Positions 47,697 through 59,740 of a stretch of 64,000 nucleotides of DNA are shown here, in pieces. The position numbers and the translations under genes were made by a program. Where the stretch lies: positions 4,924,213 to 4,988,212 of the forward strand of contig JANVCC010000120.1 of assembly GCA_025345505.1 (NCBI GenBank), read 5' to 3'. Position 1 is the stretch's first letter; each line of letters opens with the position of its first letter. Origin of the DNA: Todiramphus chloris collaris. Its lineage: Eukaryota; Chordata; Aves; Coraciiformes; Alcedinidae. The notes beneath the pieces are model-generated. The model saw nothing but the letters and a program-made list of their open reading frames with translations. It was not told the origin of the DNA and did no database searches.

Positions 47697-50600
47697 CACA
47701 CGGTCGTTTCTATTGTGCAAGTGTCTGCGGAGTCTGGATGATTCTACTTCCTCCAGAGAATCCAAGGCTGACTGCAGCACCTACCAGGTTTCCTCACCTT
47801 CCCAGGGAGCTACAGTGCCAACAACTCAAGGTTTTCTCTGACCACTATTATTTTTCATTCAGCATCTCCGTTCCCTCTCAAAGCAAACGTTAATACCAGC
47901 TCAAGGAAACCACTCCACTTATGCAGGCACTGCAACTACCAGCAACATGCACAGCAGTTCCAGGGAAGCCAAAGTCCCCAGAGCTTCATTAGCCCCAAAC
48001 TGGAATGCTTCTGGCTGCAATCACGACAGAGATAACCAAGCACATGCTCACAGCAGAGCCTTTCAGGGGAACTACCCACTGGTGGACACTGCAGGAAGTA
48101 AACAGGGCAGGTGATTCATTTGTTAAGTCAACAGTGAGCCATTGCCCCAGTTTTATTCCACCGGTGACAAACTTCCAGTGGTACGTGATTTTTAGAGTCA
48201 TAAAAAAAGTAAACACCTTGGGGTTACTAAGAGTCTCATGACACCCTTGAAACTAGTTAGATGATTCCATCTGAGCCAAACATTAACCCAGGTAGCAGTC
48301 TACTGGAGTTTTCCTTGTGTGGGAAATTTGTTGAGTTTGTATCTTCTCAAAAATCCGCATTAAAGTTTTAAGTGCACAGTAACATTTAGAATATCCTTTA
48401 TTCCCTTCGGCGGAGGCCTCCTGTTTCCTCAGTCAACTACAGCTCAAAAACTCCACAGCAGTGATGTGCAGGAACTAGGTAGATACCTGAATCTCTCCAG
48501 AGTAAGCAAAGAGGCACAAGGCAAGCACACCAACAATTCAATAAACCCTGGTACTTTAATTGCTTAAAGCTCCTTGTAAGTGTGTTGTTAAATAAAGCAG
48601 AGGCAGGCAACCTAAGGAAACTTTTCTGTATAAGCTGTAGATTTAAACTGAGTGTCCACAAGTACCCAAGTTGCATCCAGAGTAAAGGTTTCCTCCTCTG
48701 CATTGCTGAAACCAGGTACGTGCTCAGAAGCATCTCCAGGAACATCTCTGCACATGTGTGTCTATACAGACACAACAAACTCAGCACCAAGAGCAGAACC
48801 AGCAGGGACACGCAGAGCTCAGCAACAACCAGTTACCTGAACCCCGAGCGGTACAGCCCAGGGGGTTGAAGGGTTCACACTGCAGTGGCTTCAGCAAAGC
48901 TGATGCCCGAGCTTTCTAAACCAAAGCACATCCAGGCACAGCTCCCGAGTCACGCCCAGTGGGTTTTCTGTCTCAGCAGCTCCCTGTTCGTGTCCACACC
49001 AACACTGAGTCACCAAAGCTGGCAGGAACCTTCAGCCCATTTAAAATCAACATGCCTGGTTCACATCCTATCAGGCAGGAAAACGTTTCTACCCTTAACT
49101 CCTCTCGCTACACAGGAGCGAGCAGAGGTGGGTCTCCACCCAGGACACAGGCACTGGCCAAGCTCAGCAGACAAGCCCTGCTTTGCTCACATGAGGGACT
49201 TGATAAAAGAGAATAAGTCTGGGGTGTTTGTTGCTTTTTTTTCTCCGAGCATTTCCTTTAAGAGCATTAAATCACCCTAGGTCTCTGATTCACACCTCAT
49301 AAGGTGTGATTTGATAAACAGGAGCAGCACCTCCACCCTCAGCCACATCTAAACCACGCAGTTTTCAAAGTGAGCCCCAGCAAACACCAAATTCAGAGCA
49401 ACATGAACAAGCCCCCATCCTCCCACCAAGCGCAGCCAGGCTTCCTGCAAGCACTGGTGACTAAGCCCCCATCACCTGAGCTGTGTCCTAACAGCAACCC
49501 CAGGGGCTGGTCCCTGCTGGAAACACTACTGCTGAGTAAGACCCAGCTCAGAAAGCCTTTTTGCAGTTGGCTGGACAGCTCTTCCTGGAGTCTCCCCTCC
49601 AGCATACAGTAGGACCAAACCTAGGAGCTCCCCAAAACACAGGCCCAGCCCATCCCACAGCCCACCAAGCTGGGGCATCTACCAGTTAGAGCCAGTGCTG
49701 TGTAAGGTCTAGAGGGAAAGCAGCACTCCCAGGGCCATCCCCCCCATTTACCAGTTCTGCTCAGCCTCACTCACCCGGAGAGATCTTGTGCAGCCACCAG
49801 CAGCAAGGCAAGAAGTGCAAACTGCTGCCCCTACTCTCCTAGGGAGCCCAGCAAAACCCCCCATCCCTATCTACATAACACCTCAGCTACACCTGACTGT
49901 GTTTCTTGATAAAATACCCTAGAATCAGGTGCAGGAGATTCAGGCAACCCTTCTCAGTTGAGCGTGAGGCCATTTAACGCCCACCCAGCCATGCTGCTCT
50001 CTGAGTCCTCCTTCAGGGGTGATGTTCCTTTGGTTTCCAGTAGCTATGAGCTGATGGTGCTTCTGCCCAGGGCCAGGAGGCAAAAAGACAAAAGGAGAAC
50101 ATGACCTTTGTGGGAACTGATGGTCTGTGGGAAAGCTGAGCAGCGAGTCCAGATGTTGGCCCTGCGCACGGGGGGTTTCCCAAAGCAGGGCTGTTCCCAG
50201 CTGGGGCAGCTGCAGCCAACGCCAAGGGGAAAAAAATCCAAGCTAGAGAGCAACAGAATGCCTTTCCATTACAGAAATAAGCCTTTCGTGTTCTTCTTTT
50301 ATTCTGGCAGGACAGTTTTTGCTATAAAAGAGTCCAGAAACTAAACAACAAGGTTGCATTGTTCATTTCTCCTAACCCCAGTGCTGTGGGAGAGCAGATC
50401 TCTGCAGGCAGAGGAAACCCGGGTCTGTGCTTCACAGGATCCTGCTGCCTGTGAGAGAGCAGGGGATGGTCTGGGGCTGAGCGCTGCTTTTTGGACTTGG
50501 GACTGGTGTAAAATGTCTTTGTTTCTCACTCGCTCTTTACAGTCTTGTATTTGGTCTTGCCAATAAAAGTTTGTCAGTACACGGGAAGCGAGGTGGAAGC

Positions 50601-53600
50601 TGTTCCTTTCTGGGATGGATCTGATAACCTGCCTCCTCTTGGCTTATACAACAGCCTGTGCTGTGTTCCATCTTTATCATGGTTTCTGCACGGGAGATCC
50701 AGAGAGGGGCTTTCAAATCTACCCAGCCCTGAGAGGGGCAGGCAGACCCCAGCTCCCAGCCATGCCTGAGCACCCCATGAGCAGGGGAACCTCCTTTTTC
50801 CCAGCCAGGGGCCAAGAGGAAGAGCTGGGTTCCCAATTCTGCCTCTTTCTCAAGCGTCTGCCAGCCGATGGCCCCGTGAGTGTTGCGAGTTTCCCTGGAG
50901 AGGGCAGCCGAGCATCGCTGACTACCCAGCTCCAGCAGCTGCTGGGAAACTGAGCCACACATAATGGCTCGGAGGGGAAATAACAGGAGGTGTAACTTCT
51001 ATTCAAAACCCTTGTGAAGCCACCAAACTGGGGGGAACTGGGATCCAAGAAGGAGGGAAGGTTGATTTCCCCCTTGGGAGAAGACAGGTTGACGGTGCTG
51101 AGACGAGGCTGCGAGAAGAGGGTGCAGCTGCCACGCAGGGTGCCAGAGTGGGACCCATGGCAGGGCAGCAGCACGGCCTTCCTTCCCAGCCAGTGCCGTG
51201 TGTGCCCCCCACTATAGGTTTTATGGTCTTTACCCCACCATAATGTAGCCAATTCCTTTGATGTTTTAGGCAAATTTGTCCCTTCCCACCCACACAGAGC
51301 CTTGAGATGCTCTCAGCAGTGCTCTGGTGGCACCTGCCTGACATCTCCCCTTCCCAACCTGCAGACACCCAGCTCCAGGCTGCTGCTGCTCCCAGTTGAG
51401 GAGTGGTGATCTGAGGAAGGGGAGCTGGGAGAGCAGAGACCTCAGCCTCTGCAACCCTGAGTCGACCATGACCGCAAGGGTACGATTGTGTAACTTCAGC
51501 CCTTAAGCCATTTCCTTTCCCTTCCACTTGTAAAGAGAAAATCACCTCGCTCTCCTGGCCTTCGCAGAGCGTGTTTGCGCACAGAGAAGCGGCTTGCCCA
51601 CTTTGTGGGGCACAGAGAGGTGGGGTTCTTGCTGTTAGCAGTGCCAGGCGAGCACACAGATGACAGATTTGTGAGCTTGCCCTCAGACCTGCACACAGAT
51701 GGGTATATCCAGATTGTTCCGTGTCTGCCTTCGAGCTCTTTTCCTTCCCCTCCTCTTCCACTTCCCCAGAGAGATCGGGAAAAGACCCTGAGTGTCTCTT
51801 GCCTCGAACGCTGCAGGTAGGTGGAAAGGGGGGGGCTGAGCAAATCATTTTGGCAAGTGTGGAGGGTTAGAGTGGTTGTGAGATGTGGCACGAGCAGCCA
51901 GAAGCAGAACACGAGACCCAGAGGGGAAGTGGGGAACGAAAGAAAACCTGAAACACGTTCATCAAAAGAACACGAAAGAGAGCGAGAAACCAGAGGAAGG
52001 ATTTGCACTGATGGATTTCCAGCCCAGGGGAATAAAACCGCATGGTATAGGACACCCAGATGAAACCAGAGTGAGGTGAGAGGGAAGCAGGCACCGTCCA
52101 GAGCTGCACAAGCTGCCCCGAGAGCCGCAGGGATGGGAAGCCCCTAAACATCCCCCAGCCCACGATGCGAGCGAGAGGAGGTGAGTGGTTTGCGTTCGTG
52201 AAAGCGTGGGGAGATCCTGCAGCCAAGGATCCTTTTCCTGGCAGTAACACACACCGTACCTTTGAGCCCACGGTGCTGCCAGGCACACGGGCAGCCCTGG
52301 GAGACTCTGCTGCGCTGGCTTTGCCCGGGGTTCTTCAGGATAAAGTGCAAGGCAAGGTGCAACGGGGTGGGAAAATTGGGGGCTAGGTTTTGTGCTTTCT
52401 TAACGAGAACACGAAAGGCAAGCGTTGAAATAGCAGGCTGGGGACTAACTCTTTTCAGCTGTTTCTAGGAAATATTGATGTTGGTCATATCAGAGGCATT
52501 TCCAAATGTCTCGCAAGCATGATACTGAGCCTCCTGCACGAGCTAGTGTTCATTATTCCTCTACATGTGGTGGGTTTGGTGGAGTGAGAGAAGCTCTGTT
52601 CTGCCATGCTTTGTACCCACGCTGGCGTTGGCAGAGCTGCTCTGCACCCACACCCCTCTGAGCTATGGATGCTGTCCCCCTGAGAAGCTGCACGCAGACG
52701 GAACGGGACCCTGAGTAGAAATAAAACGTGTAATCTTCAGCGTGGTGCTCGTGGCAGGCAGTTCTTACACCAGGGAGGTAACTCTGCTCGGCGTTATCAA
52801 ATGGGCAGAGGGGCAAACCAGGAGGAAACAGCTCTTTCCAAAATCATGGCAACTAAACCAAGAACTCCCATACAAACAGAAGTATTTGTAAAACAGAAGG
52901 CGCTTTGCTTACTCGACAAGCAAAATGTCCAAGCACTGATGGCAGTTTTTGTGTAACTCACTTTGCTTGTTCGTATGAGGTGATCACTTAAGACATTTTA
53001 TCTTGCTGTAAAGATCAAATCTCTCAGGAATTCTGGCGATGAACCATTCGAGTCCGGCAGCACGTCGCGCTGGCTGATTGCAGCAGAAAGATTTAATTGT
53101 ACATTATCTAAGCAACCAGTGTGTTAACTTATTAATCACGGGGATTCCGAGATGTCTCTGTAAATGAAGAAACCATCCCACGTGTCAGCAGAACCCGCGC
53201 CGCTGCAGGCGAGGCAGCGTCCGGCTGGCAGCGGGAATCGATCGCAGCAAGGCGCTCGAATGGCAAAGGGCTATTTTTCACTTGTGGATTTGATTTCCAC
53301 TGCAGCCAGTGGAGTTATTAGACTGGAGTGAGTGGGCTCACCAGCAGATCTAATGGGGGGAAGGGTTCTCTGCCATGGCCTGGCAGTGAGGCTGTATCAG
53401 AAACACGTTGCATTCCCAAATGTCTTATCTGCATTCTGTTCCTAACAACTGAGCTGCTTCCTCAGCCTCTGCCTCGCCTCCCGGGGCAGTTGTTATTGGC
53501 ACTGGCTGGGGGGTTCTCCTTTACAAGAAACGGGGTTTTCACTGCTTTCTTTCCCACCCTGGGAGATCCTGCTGGCAAGAGACACTCGGGCTGTGCTGGG

Positions 53601-56600
53601 AAGAGAGTTAATGCTGTGCAGAGGCCCAGGAAATCCCTGCTCAGCTCCTGCAGCTCCCAGGAATCTCATCCCACTGTGTCACAGGCTCCTGGCTCTAAAG
53701 GAGGGTGAGAAGCCCCTTCATTCTTTCTGGCTTAGCTGAAACGTCACCCTGCCAGGCAGAGGCTCTCTGGGCTTGTCGGGCTGGTTGTGGCAGGGATGTA
53801 CAGCCGTGCTCAGGGCTGTAGTTCCCAGGGAGGTGGAGCTGCTGCCCCTCGGAAGGGGGTTTCCACCCTGGAAGCGGGACTTGTCCCATAGAGGATGCTG
53901 CAGATCAGCTCGCCCCAAGATCCTGGCTTGTTTCCCAGGAGCTGAAGCACACAGGAGGCATGAACAAACAAATGGTTGAATCCAAGAGCCCATCTGACAG
54001 GAGAAAAAAGTCCCCAGGGCAGGAAAAAAACCAACCTCATGGCCAAAACCAAAAAGGGACAAGCAGTGCAAGGAGAGGGGCTCCTGGCGCTGCCCATGTT
54101 TTCATGCCCTGGAGCCTCTGCAGAAGAGAGCTTGTGCTGGAGCAAAGCCCCGTGCTTTCCCTCACGGACACGGGAGCTGGAAGGAGGATTTATTTGGGGG
54201 AGCTCAGTCAAAACTGCTAAGAGATTCGTCCTTGCAATTCAACCTGAGACACAACAGATGTGGGAAGAGAAGCTCTGGGTGGGCTGGCTGATCGCTACAA
54301 GCCCAGCACCGGTATCTCCAGCCCAAGGTCTTATCTGAATTCCATCAGCTTAATGGAGAGAGTGGTACCAGAACAGTCTGTGCAGGAATTATTTTGCCAT
54401 TATAGAAATATTGTAGAATTTTGCTGGCCTTCAGTCTCTTGCCTCGTGTTCAGTGTGGTTTCCAAGCTCCTACCTGTGTTTATTGGATGTTGCACGACCG
54501 CGGATGCTGAGAATTTAAGATGGTCCAGGGAATGCTGGCTGCTCTTAAGATGTGTCAAGGTGATGCTGGACTCTGCTTAATCAAGAGATATCTTAGTTTG
54601 GATGCTGGAGGTTTGACTGGGGAGTTTTGGATACCAGAGGAGGCAGTTGCTGCCCCAGTGGTCCCTGCTGAGCCCTGAGACATGTCCAAGTCCATCTGGC
54701 AGCTAAATCCGCCTCTCTCCGGAGGGAGAGATGTTATCAGGTTTAATAACAGCAGTTTGCAATTGCTGCTGCCCTTGTGTGTCTGTGAAGAGCTGCAGGA
54801 AACAAGTGCTGGGATGAGCGTGCGATATCTCCAGTCCTGCGAGGTGGTTACCCCGCGCCAGAGCCTGGTGTAAGAGGAGACAAACCTGTGGCAATGCTGA
54901 GCCACACTTCAGCCCAAGGTCCAGGACTCCTCCAGTGTGACGGGCCGGGGAATGCGGCTGAGGGTTGAAGTGCCCTGGCTGTAATAAGCACCCAGTGCCC
55001 TGCGACAGCCGCTCTTCAAGCCCCAGCAGGCAGGCAGGGCTCAGGCTCTTCTCTGGGACCTCCTGGGCAGCATCTCGAGTGCTCAGGGGTATTTTGCAAC
55101 TGCTGCAAAACACTGGAACAGTGACGAGTGTCAAGGGACGGGGGAATCAGTGGGGGAAGAGGTAAAGAAGGCAGATATAAAATATGTGTCGCTGCTGAGA
55201 TGTCGCAGGCAGAGGTTTCTAGTGCCTTGGTCACTGTTGGCTGTTGCCAGCTCTAAAGACAGCCGTTGCCTTTGCTGAATTTCAAACAACAGAGAGAGAA
55301 CCTGCAGATGGTTGGCCCCTGCACTGCCCAGGAACTTGTTCCTCTCCCCCCGAGTCACCAGAGCTGTCACACATCCCTCCTGCTGTGGCTCGGGTATTTT
55401 GGCCATTTCCTCTTTCAAAATCAAGCTGAGGGTAGGGAAAGGTGGTGGCTTGTTTGTTCTGGGGAAAAGGGAACATTGTCAGCTCAAGGCTTTCCTCCAG
55501 CAGCAAACTCCTGCTCCCATTGCCTGGATGTGGGATCCTGGATACCCAAAGTCAGTTGGATCCTTCTGGGAAGGAGGGTCCTGTCCCGCGGGCTCTGGCA
55601 GCAGGGTGGTGTGACCTGCCAGTGCCCAGCACGCGGGACACGCTGTCTCACAGCTGATGGAGCAGCTCTGGTGTCTCCAACACCCACCTCTTCACCCGGT
55701 CTCTATGACCTGGCCCAGGATGACCCTGTTCCCATGAGGCAGCTCAAGGCAGCTGAGCCCCCAGTGAAAGTGCATCTGGTTTAAAACATGAGTCTAATCA
55801 AGAGTAGGAATGAGAGGAAAATGACTTCTGAAGGCCAAGCTCAGCGGTGTAATGAAGATGAAGGGATTTAAAAGCGTTAAGCTGCAGGGGTGGAGAGAAA
55901 GGCATGATTTGGCTGCCATGGAGTGTGACAAAGCAGCTCAACATCTGCCTGGGGAAGAGAAGGTATTTCCCTCCATCACATCTCTGCTGATGCTGAAAAC
56001 ATTGATAAAATTAACCTGACCCTGGGCATGGACAGGGGTGCTTAGGTTCAGCTGGTCTAGCTCCTGCGTGTCCCCATTTTTATGTCCAACCTTCACTCTA
56101 ATATCGATGTTAAATAACAACTTCTGCTCACTCTGGCCATGGGATGGACTGACTCATGGCACAGAGATTACTGGGGGAGAAACGCAGCTTTAGTGAGGCT
56201 GGGCTTTATCAAACTGCAATGGGCGAGCTTAAATAGGAAACCAATATTGCCATTTTTTATGTTCAAACAGCTTTGGTGAAGAGCAGATGCTCCCAAGTGC
56301 ACTTTGTGCTCCCAGATGAGCCACATCAAATTCCCCAGCAGCACAATATCCTCTGTCCTCCATCCCAGCCATCTCCTCGGGCACCTTCGCTCACACGGGT
56401 TGTTCTCCAGGGCCGTGTCACCATGAGCAGCTCCTTCCACTGCTACTGGCTTGAGCAGTGAACCCTGGAGGATTGTCAGGAGCTGGCCCAGGATCTGTAC
56501 AACTTGGAGCGTTGTTGCTTCCCTCTTGTGGTGAGGAAACAGCCCGAGATGGGTGTGCTACCAACTACGGCTGTGGTACCAGCGTGGTACCCATGGCCTG

Positions 56601-56822
56601 CACCAGACAGCTCTCAGACAAATCACTGCTGGGACAAAGCCTGGACCTCTGCTGGAAAAGGGTGGAAGGTGGCTCCAGAACTTGGGCTGAGGACCTGAAA
56701 GTAGATCTCCCTGGGCTATTTCCCTTTTGTTTGCATCCCTCTAAAGAAGGGATGTGTCCGAGTGGGTTGAACTTATTGCTCGTTGTGCTCCTCTAAATCC
56801 CCTTCCCTTCGGTGTTTTTCAG

Positions 56823-56889
56823 AGCATCTGAAGAAGAGGAAAAGGAAGCAGGAAAGTTCTCTGCGAGCTCCTGGCTCCAGTTAATTACA
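56823..56889 (+). other. CNR2: CNR2 5'UTR part of the coding exon
   Basis: A pyrimidine-rich acceptor (cggtgtttttcag) ends at 56822. The 67 bases from there to the ATG are therefore 5'UTR, spliced from an upstream non-coding exon not identified here. Mammalian CNR2 has the same plan of distant 5' exon(s) and a single coding exon. Confidence 0.7.
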
Positions 56890-57939
56890 ATGGATGTTTG
56901 TATGATCCACGAAAACGCCTCCAAATGCAGTGTGAACTCCATGGAGTGCTTCAAGGTCCTCAGCACGCAAGCACAGAAGGTAAGCATTGCCACACTCTGC
57001 GGCCTCTTTGGGACACTCTGCATTTTCGAGAACTCTTTGGTGCTGTACTTGATCTTCTCCTCCCCTGGCACCAGGAGAAAGCCTTCCTACCTCTTTATCA
57101 GCAGCCTGGCCTTGGCTGACATCCTGGCCAGCATCAACTTCGTCTGCAGTTTCCTTAACTTCCATGTCCTTAAGGAAAGCAATTTCTCTAAAGAATCATT
57201 CCTGCTGCAGCTGGGAGGGGTGAACACGACCTTCTCTGCCTCCCTGAGCTGCCTGCTGCTGACAGCCCTGGACCGGTACATCTCCATTAGCCGGCCATCC
57301 GAATACAAGCTGCTCATGACAAGGAAGAGAGCATGGCTAGCGCTGGGGATGGTCTGGGTGACCTGTGCCACCACTGCTTCCCTGCCTCTCCTGGGCTGGA
57401 ACTGCTGCACGCTCAATTCCACCTGCTCCGAGCTGTTCCCGTTTGTGGATGACAACTACCTGCTGAGCTGGATCTGCTTCATCATGGTCCTGCTGGGTTG
57501 CATTGTCTATGCCTACGCACACGTGCTATGGAGGGCTCGCCAGCACGTGGCCTACATGGAGAAGAACCAAGCGCAGCTGGGAAAGCAGCACACCAGGATG
57601 AGGATGGACATCATGCTGGCCAAGACCCTCGTCATGGTGCTGACAGTCCTTGTGCTGTGCTGGTCTCCGGTCCTCGTTCTCATGATCTACAGCATCTTTG
57701 CCAGGCTGAGCACCCACCTGCGCAAGGTGTTCGCCTTCTGCAGCACCCTCTGCCTGCTCAATTCCATGGTGAACCCCATTATTTATGCCCTGCGGAGCAA
57801 GGAGCTGTATTCCTCCCTGAGGATGGTCTTCTCTCGGTTCAGGAGGCAGCTGAAGGCCTCTGAGGAAAGCCCAGAAGCAGAGAGCACCCACAAGTCCTCC
57901 ATGATAGAGACCGTCTGCGAGGACGTGCACGTAACGTAG
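56890..57939 (+). CDS. CNR2: Cannabinoid receptor 2
   Basis: CNR2 is a class A GPCR of immune cells. It couples to Gi/o and is activated by 2-arachidonoylglycerol and anandamide at the plasma membrane. The intronless frame encodes 349 residues with seven hydrophobic segments. Class A landmarks are intact: FEN (Asn48, TM1), LALAD (Asp77, TM2), DRY 128-130, CWSP 257-260 and NPIIY 295-299. The RRKPSYLFI, NFHVL, LLGWNCC, CSELFP and NSMVNPIIYALRS segments closely match human CNR2 (360 aa). Possible N-glycosylation sites are Asn9 and, in or near extracellular loops, Asn98 and Asn176. The N-terminus and C-tail (ending CEDVHVT) diverge most. The start is ATG 56890 in a good context; an ATG four codons later is an alternative. 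ATTAAA at 58323-58328 may end the mRNA. FUCA1 follows, as in mammals. Confidence 0.98.
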   Translation: MDVCMIHENASKCSVNSMECFKVLSTQAQKVSIATLCGLFGTLCIFENSLVLYLIFSSPGTRRKPSYLFISSLALADILASINFVCSFLNFHVLKESNFSKESFLLQLGGVNTTFSASLSCLLLTALDRYISISRPSEYKLLMTRKRAWLALGMVWVTCATTASLPLLGWNCCTLNSTCSELFPFVDDNYLLSWICFIMVLLGCIVYAYAHVLWRARQHVAYMEKNQAQLGKQHTRMRMDIMLAKTLVMVLTVLVLCWSPVLVLMIYSIFARLSTHLRKVFAFCSTLCLLNSMVNPIIYALRSKELYSSLRMVFSRFRRQLKASEESPEAESTHKSSMIETVCEDVHVT

Positions 57940-58330
57940 GGAGGCAGCCGTGGACCGTCCGTGCTGGGGCTGGCAGGAGCAGGCTGGAACACTTTTCCTT
58001 TTCTTTTCTCTTCTTGTGGAGGTCCTGGGAGATGAGGGATCAGATGCCTGTCATGGAGCCAGCTCCCACTGAGGGTATTCTTAGATGCTGGGACACAAAG
58101 TGCACAGACTTAGGAGGGCAGCTGGTCTCCATGCGGCAGAGATACTGGTGCCACGTCAGGGTGCCAGCCGTGAGGCAGCAGGTAACGCCATGCCCCAGAA
58201 CAGCAGACCCAGCTGAGGGTCTCGAGGGGGACAGGACCTCACAGCCAGCACGTTTCTTTCAGCAAATGCCAGGAAAGCCAACCTGTGCCATCAGGCGTTT
58301 GTTGGATGTTATGTGATGAAACATTAAAGC
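57940..58330 (+). other. CNR2: CNR2 3'UTR (probable)
   Basis: No gene is seen. ATTAAA at 58323-58328, about 385 nt after the stop, is followed by a T-rich run and is the likeliest poly(A) signal. Transcript data would be needed to confirm it. Confidence 0.5.
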
Positions 58331-58849
58331 CATTTTTCACCTTTTTCTTTCATTAGCCTCTGGGGAACAAACTCGTCCAGGCAACAAGTTTATGCCCATC
58401 TGAGGTGGATACTCTGAGCATGAGCTTGTTGGTTTTCTGTTTGTTTGTTTTTTTCACATTACACAAGAACATCACTTTTAGCTGCAAAACCTGCAAAGAG
58501 AGCAAAGTGGGACAGGACCTTTCACCAGTGCCCTGCAGAGCAATGGGGTTCCTGAAACACCTCTGATGTGGATGAGCCTGGCCCGGGACACGGCTACGAG
58601 GCCCTTGGACTCTGCCCTGTTTCCCCTGAGGATGCACCCATCACTCACGTGCAGGTTTTGGAGCCAGGCCCTGGGTCTGCTCCGGCTGCCCGGGGGAGAG
58701 GGGTCTCATGGAGGCTGAGCTGCCATGAGGCCAACCCCAGGGGCTATCTCCTGCCCTCTGAGGGGATGGACACAGGGGCTCAAACCACAGGAAGAAGCAC
58801 AGAGGCAGCTATAGTAGGGCAGAGCTGGGAGGGAGGGAAGGAAGTAACC

Positions 58850-59632
58850 CACTGAAGTTCACCAAGGGTCCTGCCCCTGGGGAGCAGTCGCCCCCTGCAC
58901 CAGTACAGGGGAGGGGGGACCTGCTGGGAAGCAGCTCTGTGGAGAAGGACCTGGGAGTGCTGGTGGACAGGTTCACCATGAGGCAGCAATGTGCCCTTCT
59001 GGTCAAGAAGACCAATGGTCTCCTGGGGGACATTAAGAAGAATGTGGCCAGCAGGACAAGGGAGGTTCTCCTGTCCCCCTGTGAGAGGTTCTCCTGCCCC
59101 AGTGAGGCCACCTCTGGAGAGTCATGTCCAGTGCTGGGCTCCCCAGTTTAAGAGAGACAGGGAACTACTGGAGAGAGTCCAGTGGAGGCTGGGAAGCTGC
59201 TGAGGGGCTGGAGCATCTCTGTGCTGGGGAAAGGCTGAGAGCCCTGGGGCTGTGCAGCTGGAGAAGAGCAGCCTGAGAGGGGAGCTGAGCAATGCTGAGC
59301 AAGAGATAAAGGGCCCCGGGGGGTGAGAGGATGGGGACAGACTCTGCTCAGTGGTGCCCAGGGACAGGACAAGGGGCAGTGGGCACAAACTGGAACCCAG
59401 GATGTTCCACCTGAGCAGGAGGAGAAAGTTGTTTGGTGTGAGGGTGTGGGAGCCTGTGCCAGGCTGCCCAGAGAGGCTGTGGAGTCTCCTTGTCTGGAGA
59501 GATTCCCACCCCGGCTGGACCCTGCGCTGCTGGGCCCCTGCTCTGGGTGCCCCTGCTGGATGGAGCACGGGGTGTCACCAGAGCAGCTCCAGAGCTCCCT
59601 TCCAACCCCACCACGCTGGGATCCTCCGAAGG
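58850..59632 (+). mobile_element. CR1 LINE, 5'-truncated, plus orientation
   Basis: The stretch follows the avian CR1 consensus from the 3' part of the reverse-transcriptase frame (EKDLGVLVD, QQCALLVKKTNGLLG, VASRTREVLLS in frame) through gtgctgggctccccagtt, gaactactggagagagtcca and ggctgcccagagaggctgtg to the 3' terminus ccttccaaccccaccacgct. The coding frame is broken by small deletions, so it is inactive. It ends about 110 bp before the FUCA1 start codon, in the same orientation. Confidence 0.9.
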
Positions 59633-59639
59633 AGCGCGG

Positions 59640-59740
59640 GCGGTGCCCGCAGCCCCCGCAGCCCCCGCACCGGGTCCGACCGCAGCCTCGAACCGGCGGC
59701 CCCAGGGCCGGCGGCGGGCGCGGTGACGTCACGCGGCAGC
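59640..59740 (+). promoter_or_regulatory. FUCA1: FUCA1 promoter with a consensus CRE
   Basis: A CpG-rich block between the CR1 tail and the start codon. It holds a full palindromic cAMP-response element TGACGTCA at 59724-59731, only 10 bp before the ATG, so it lies at or just downstream of the start of transcription. No TATA box is seen. Confidence 0.65.

Larger units (their letters stand above)
45400..56822. other. PNRC2-CNR2 intergenic region, no gene supported
   Basis: About 11 kb without a protein or RNA gene I can recognise. It probably contains the promoter and non-coding first exon(s) of CNR2, since the CNR2 coding exon starts with an acceptor. Open frames up to 281 codons (minus strand, 51003-51848) are GC-rich and low in information, with no family motif or splice pattern. 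Simple repeats are listed separately. Confidence 0.6.

Noticed and set aside
51003-51848. 281-codon minus-strand open frame
   Set aside because: GC-rich region, residue mix without domains or repeats, no splice or promoter context, other frames also open. Expected by chance in such sequence.
56812-56889. N-terminal extension of CNR2
   Set aside because: It crosses a clear splice acceptor at 56821-56822 and has no ATG before 56890. The receptor N-terminus fits the later start.
59148-59732. 194-codon minus-strand frame
   Set aside because: Antisense of the CR1 element and the FUCA1 CpG island.
59323-59740. In-frame N-terminal extension of FUCA1 upstream of 59741
   Set aside because: The extension translates CR1 sequence. 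The signal peptide and homology begin at 59741.
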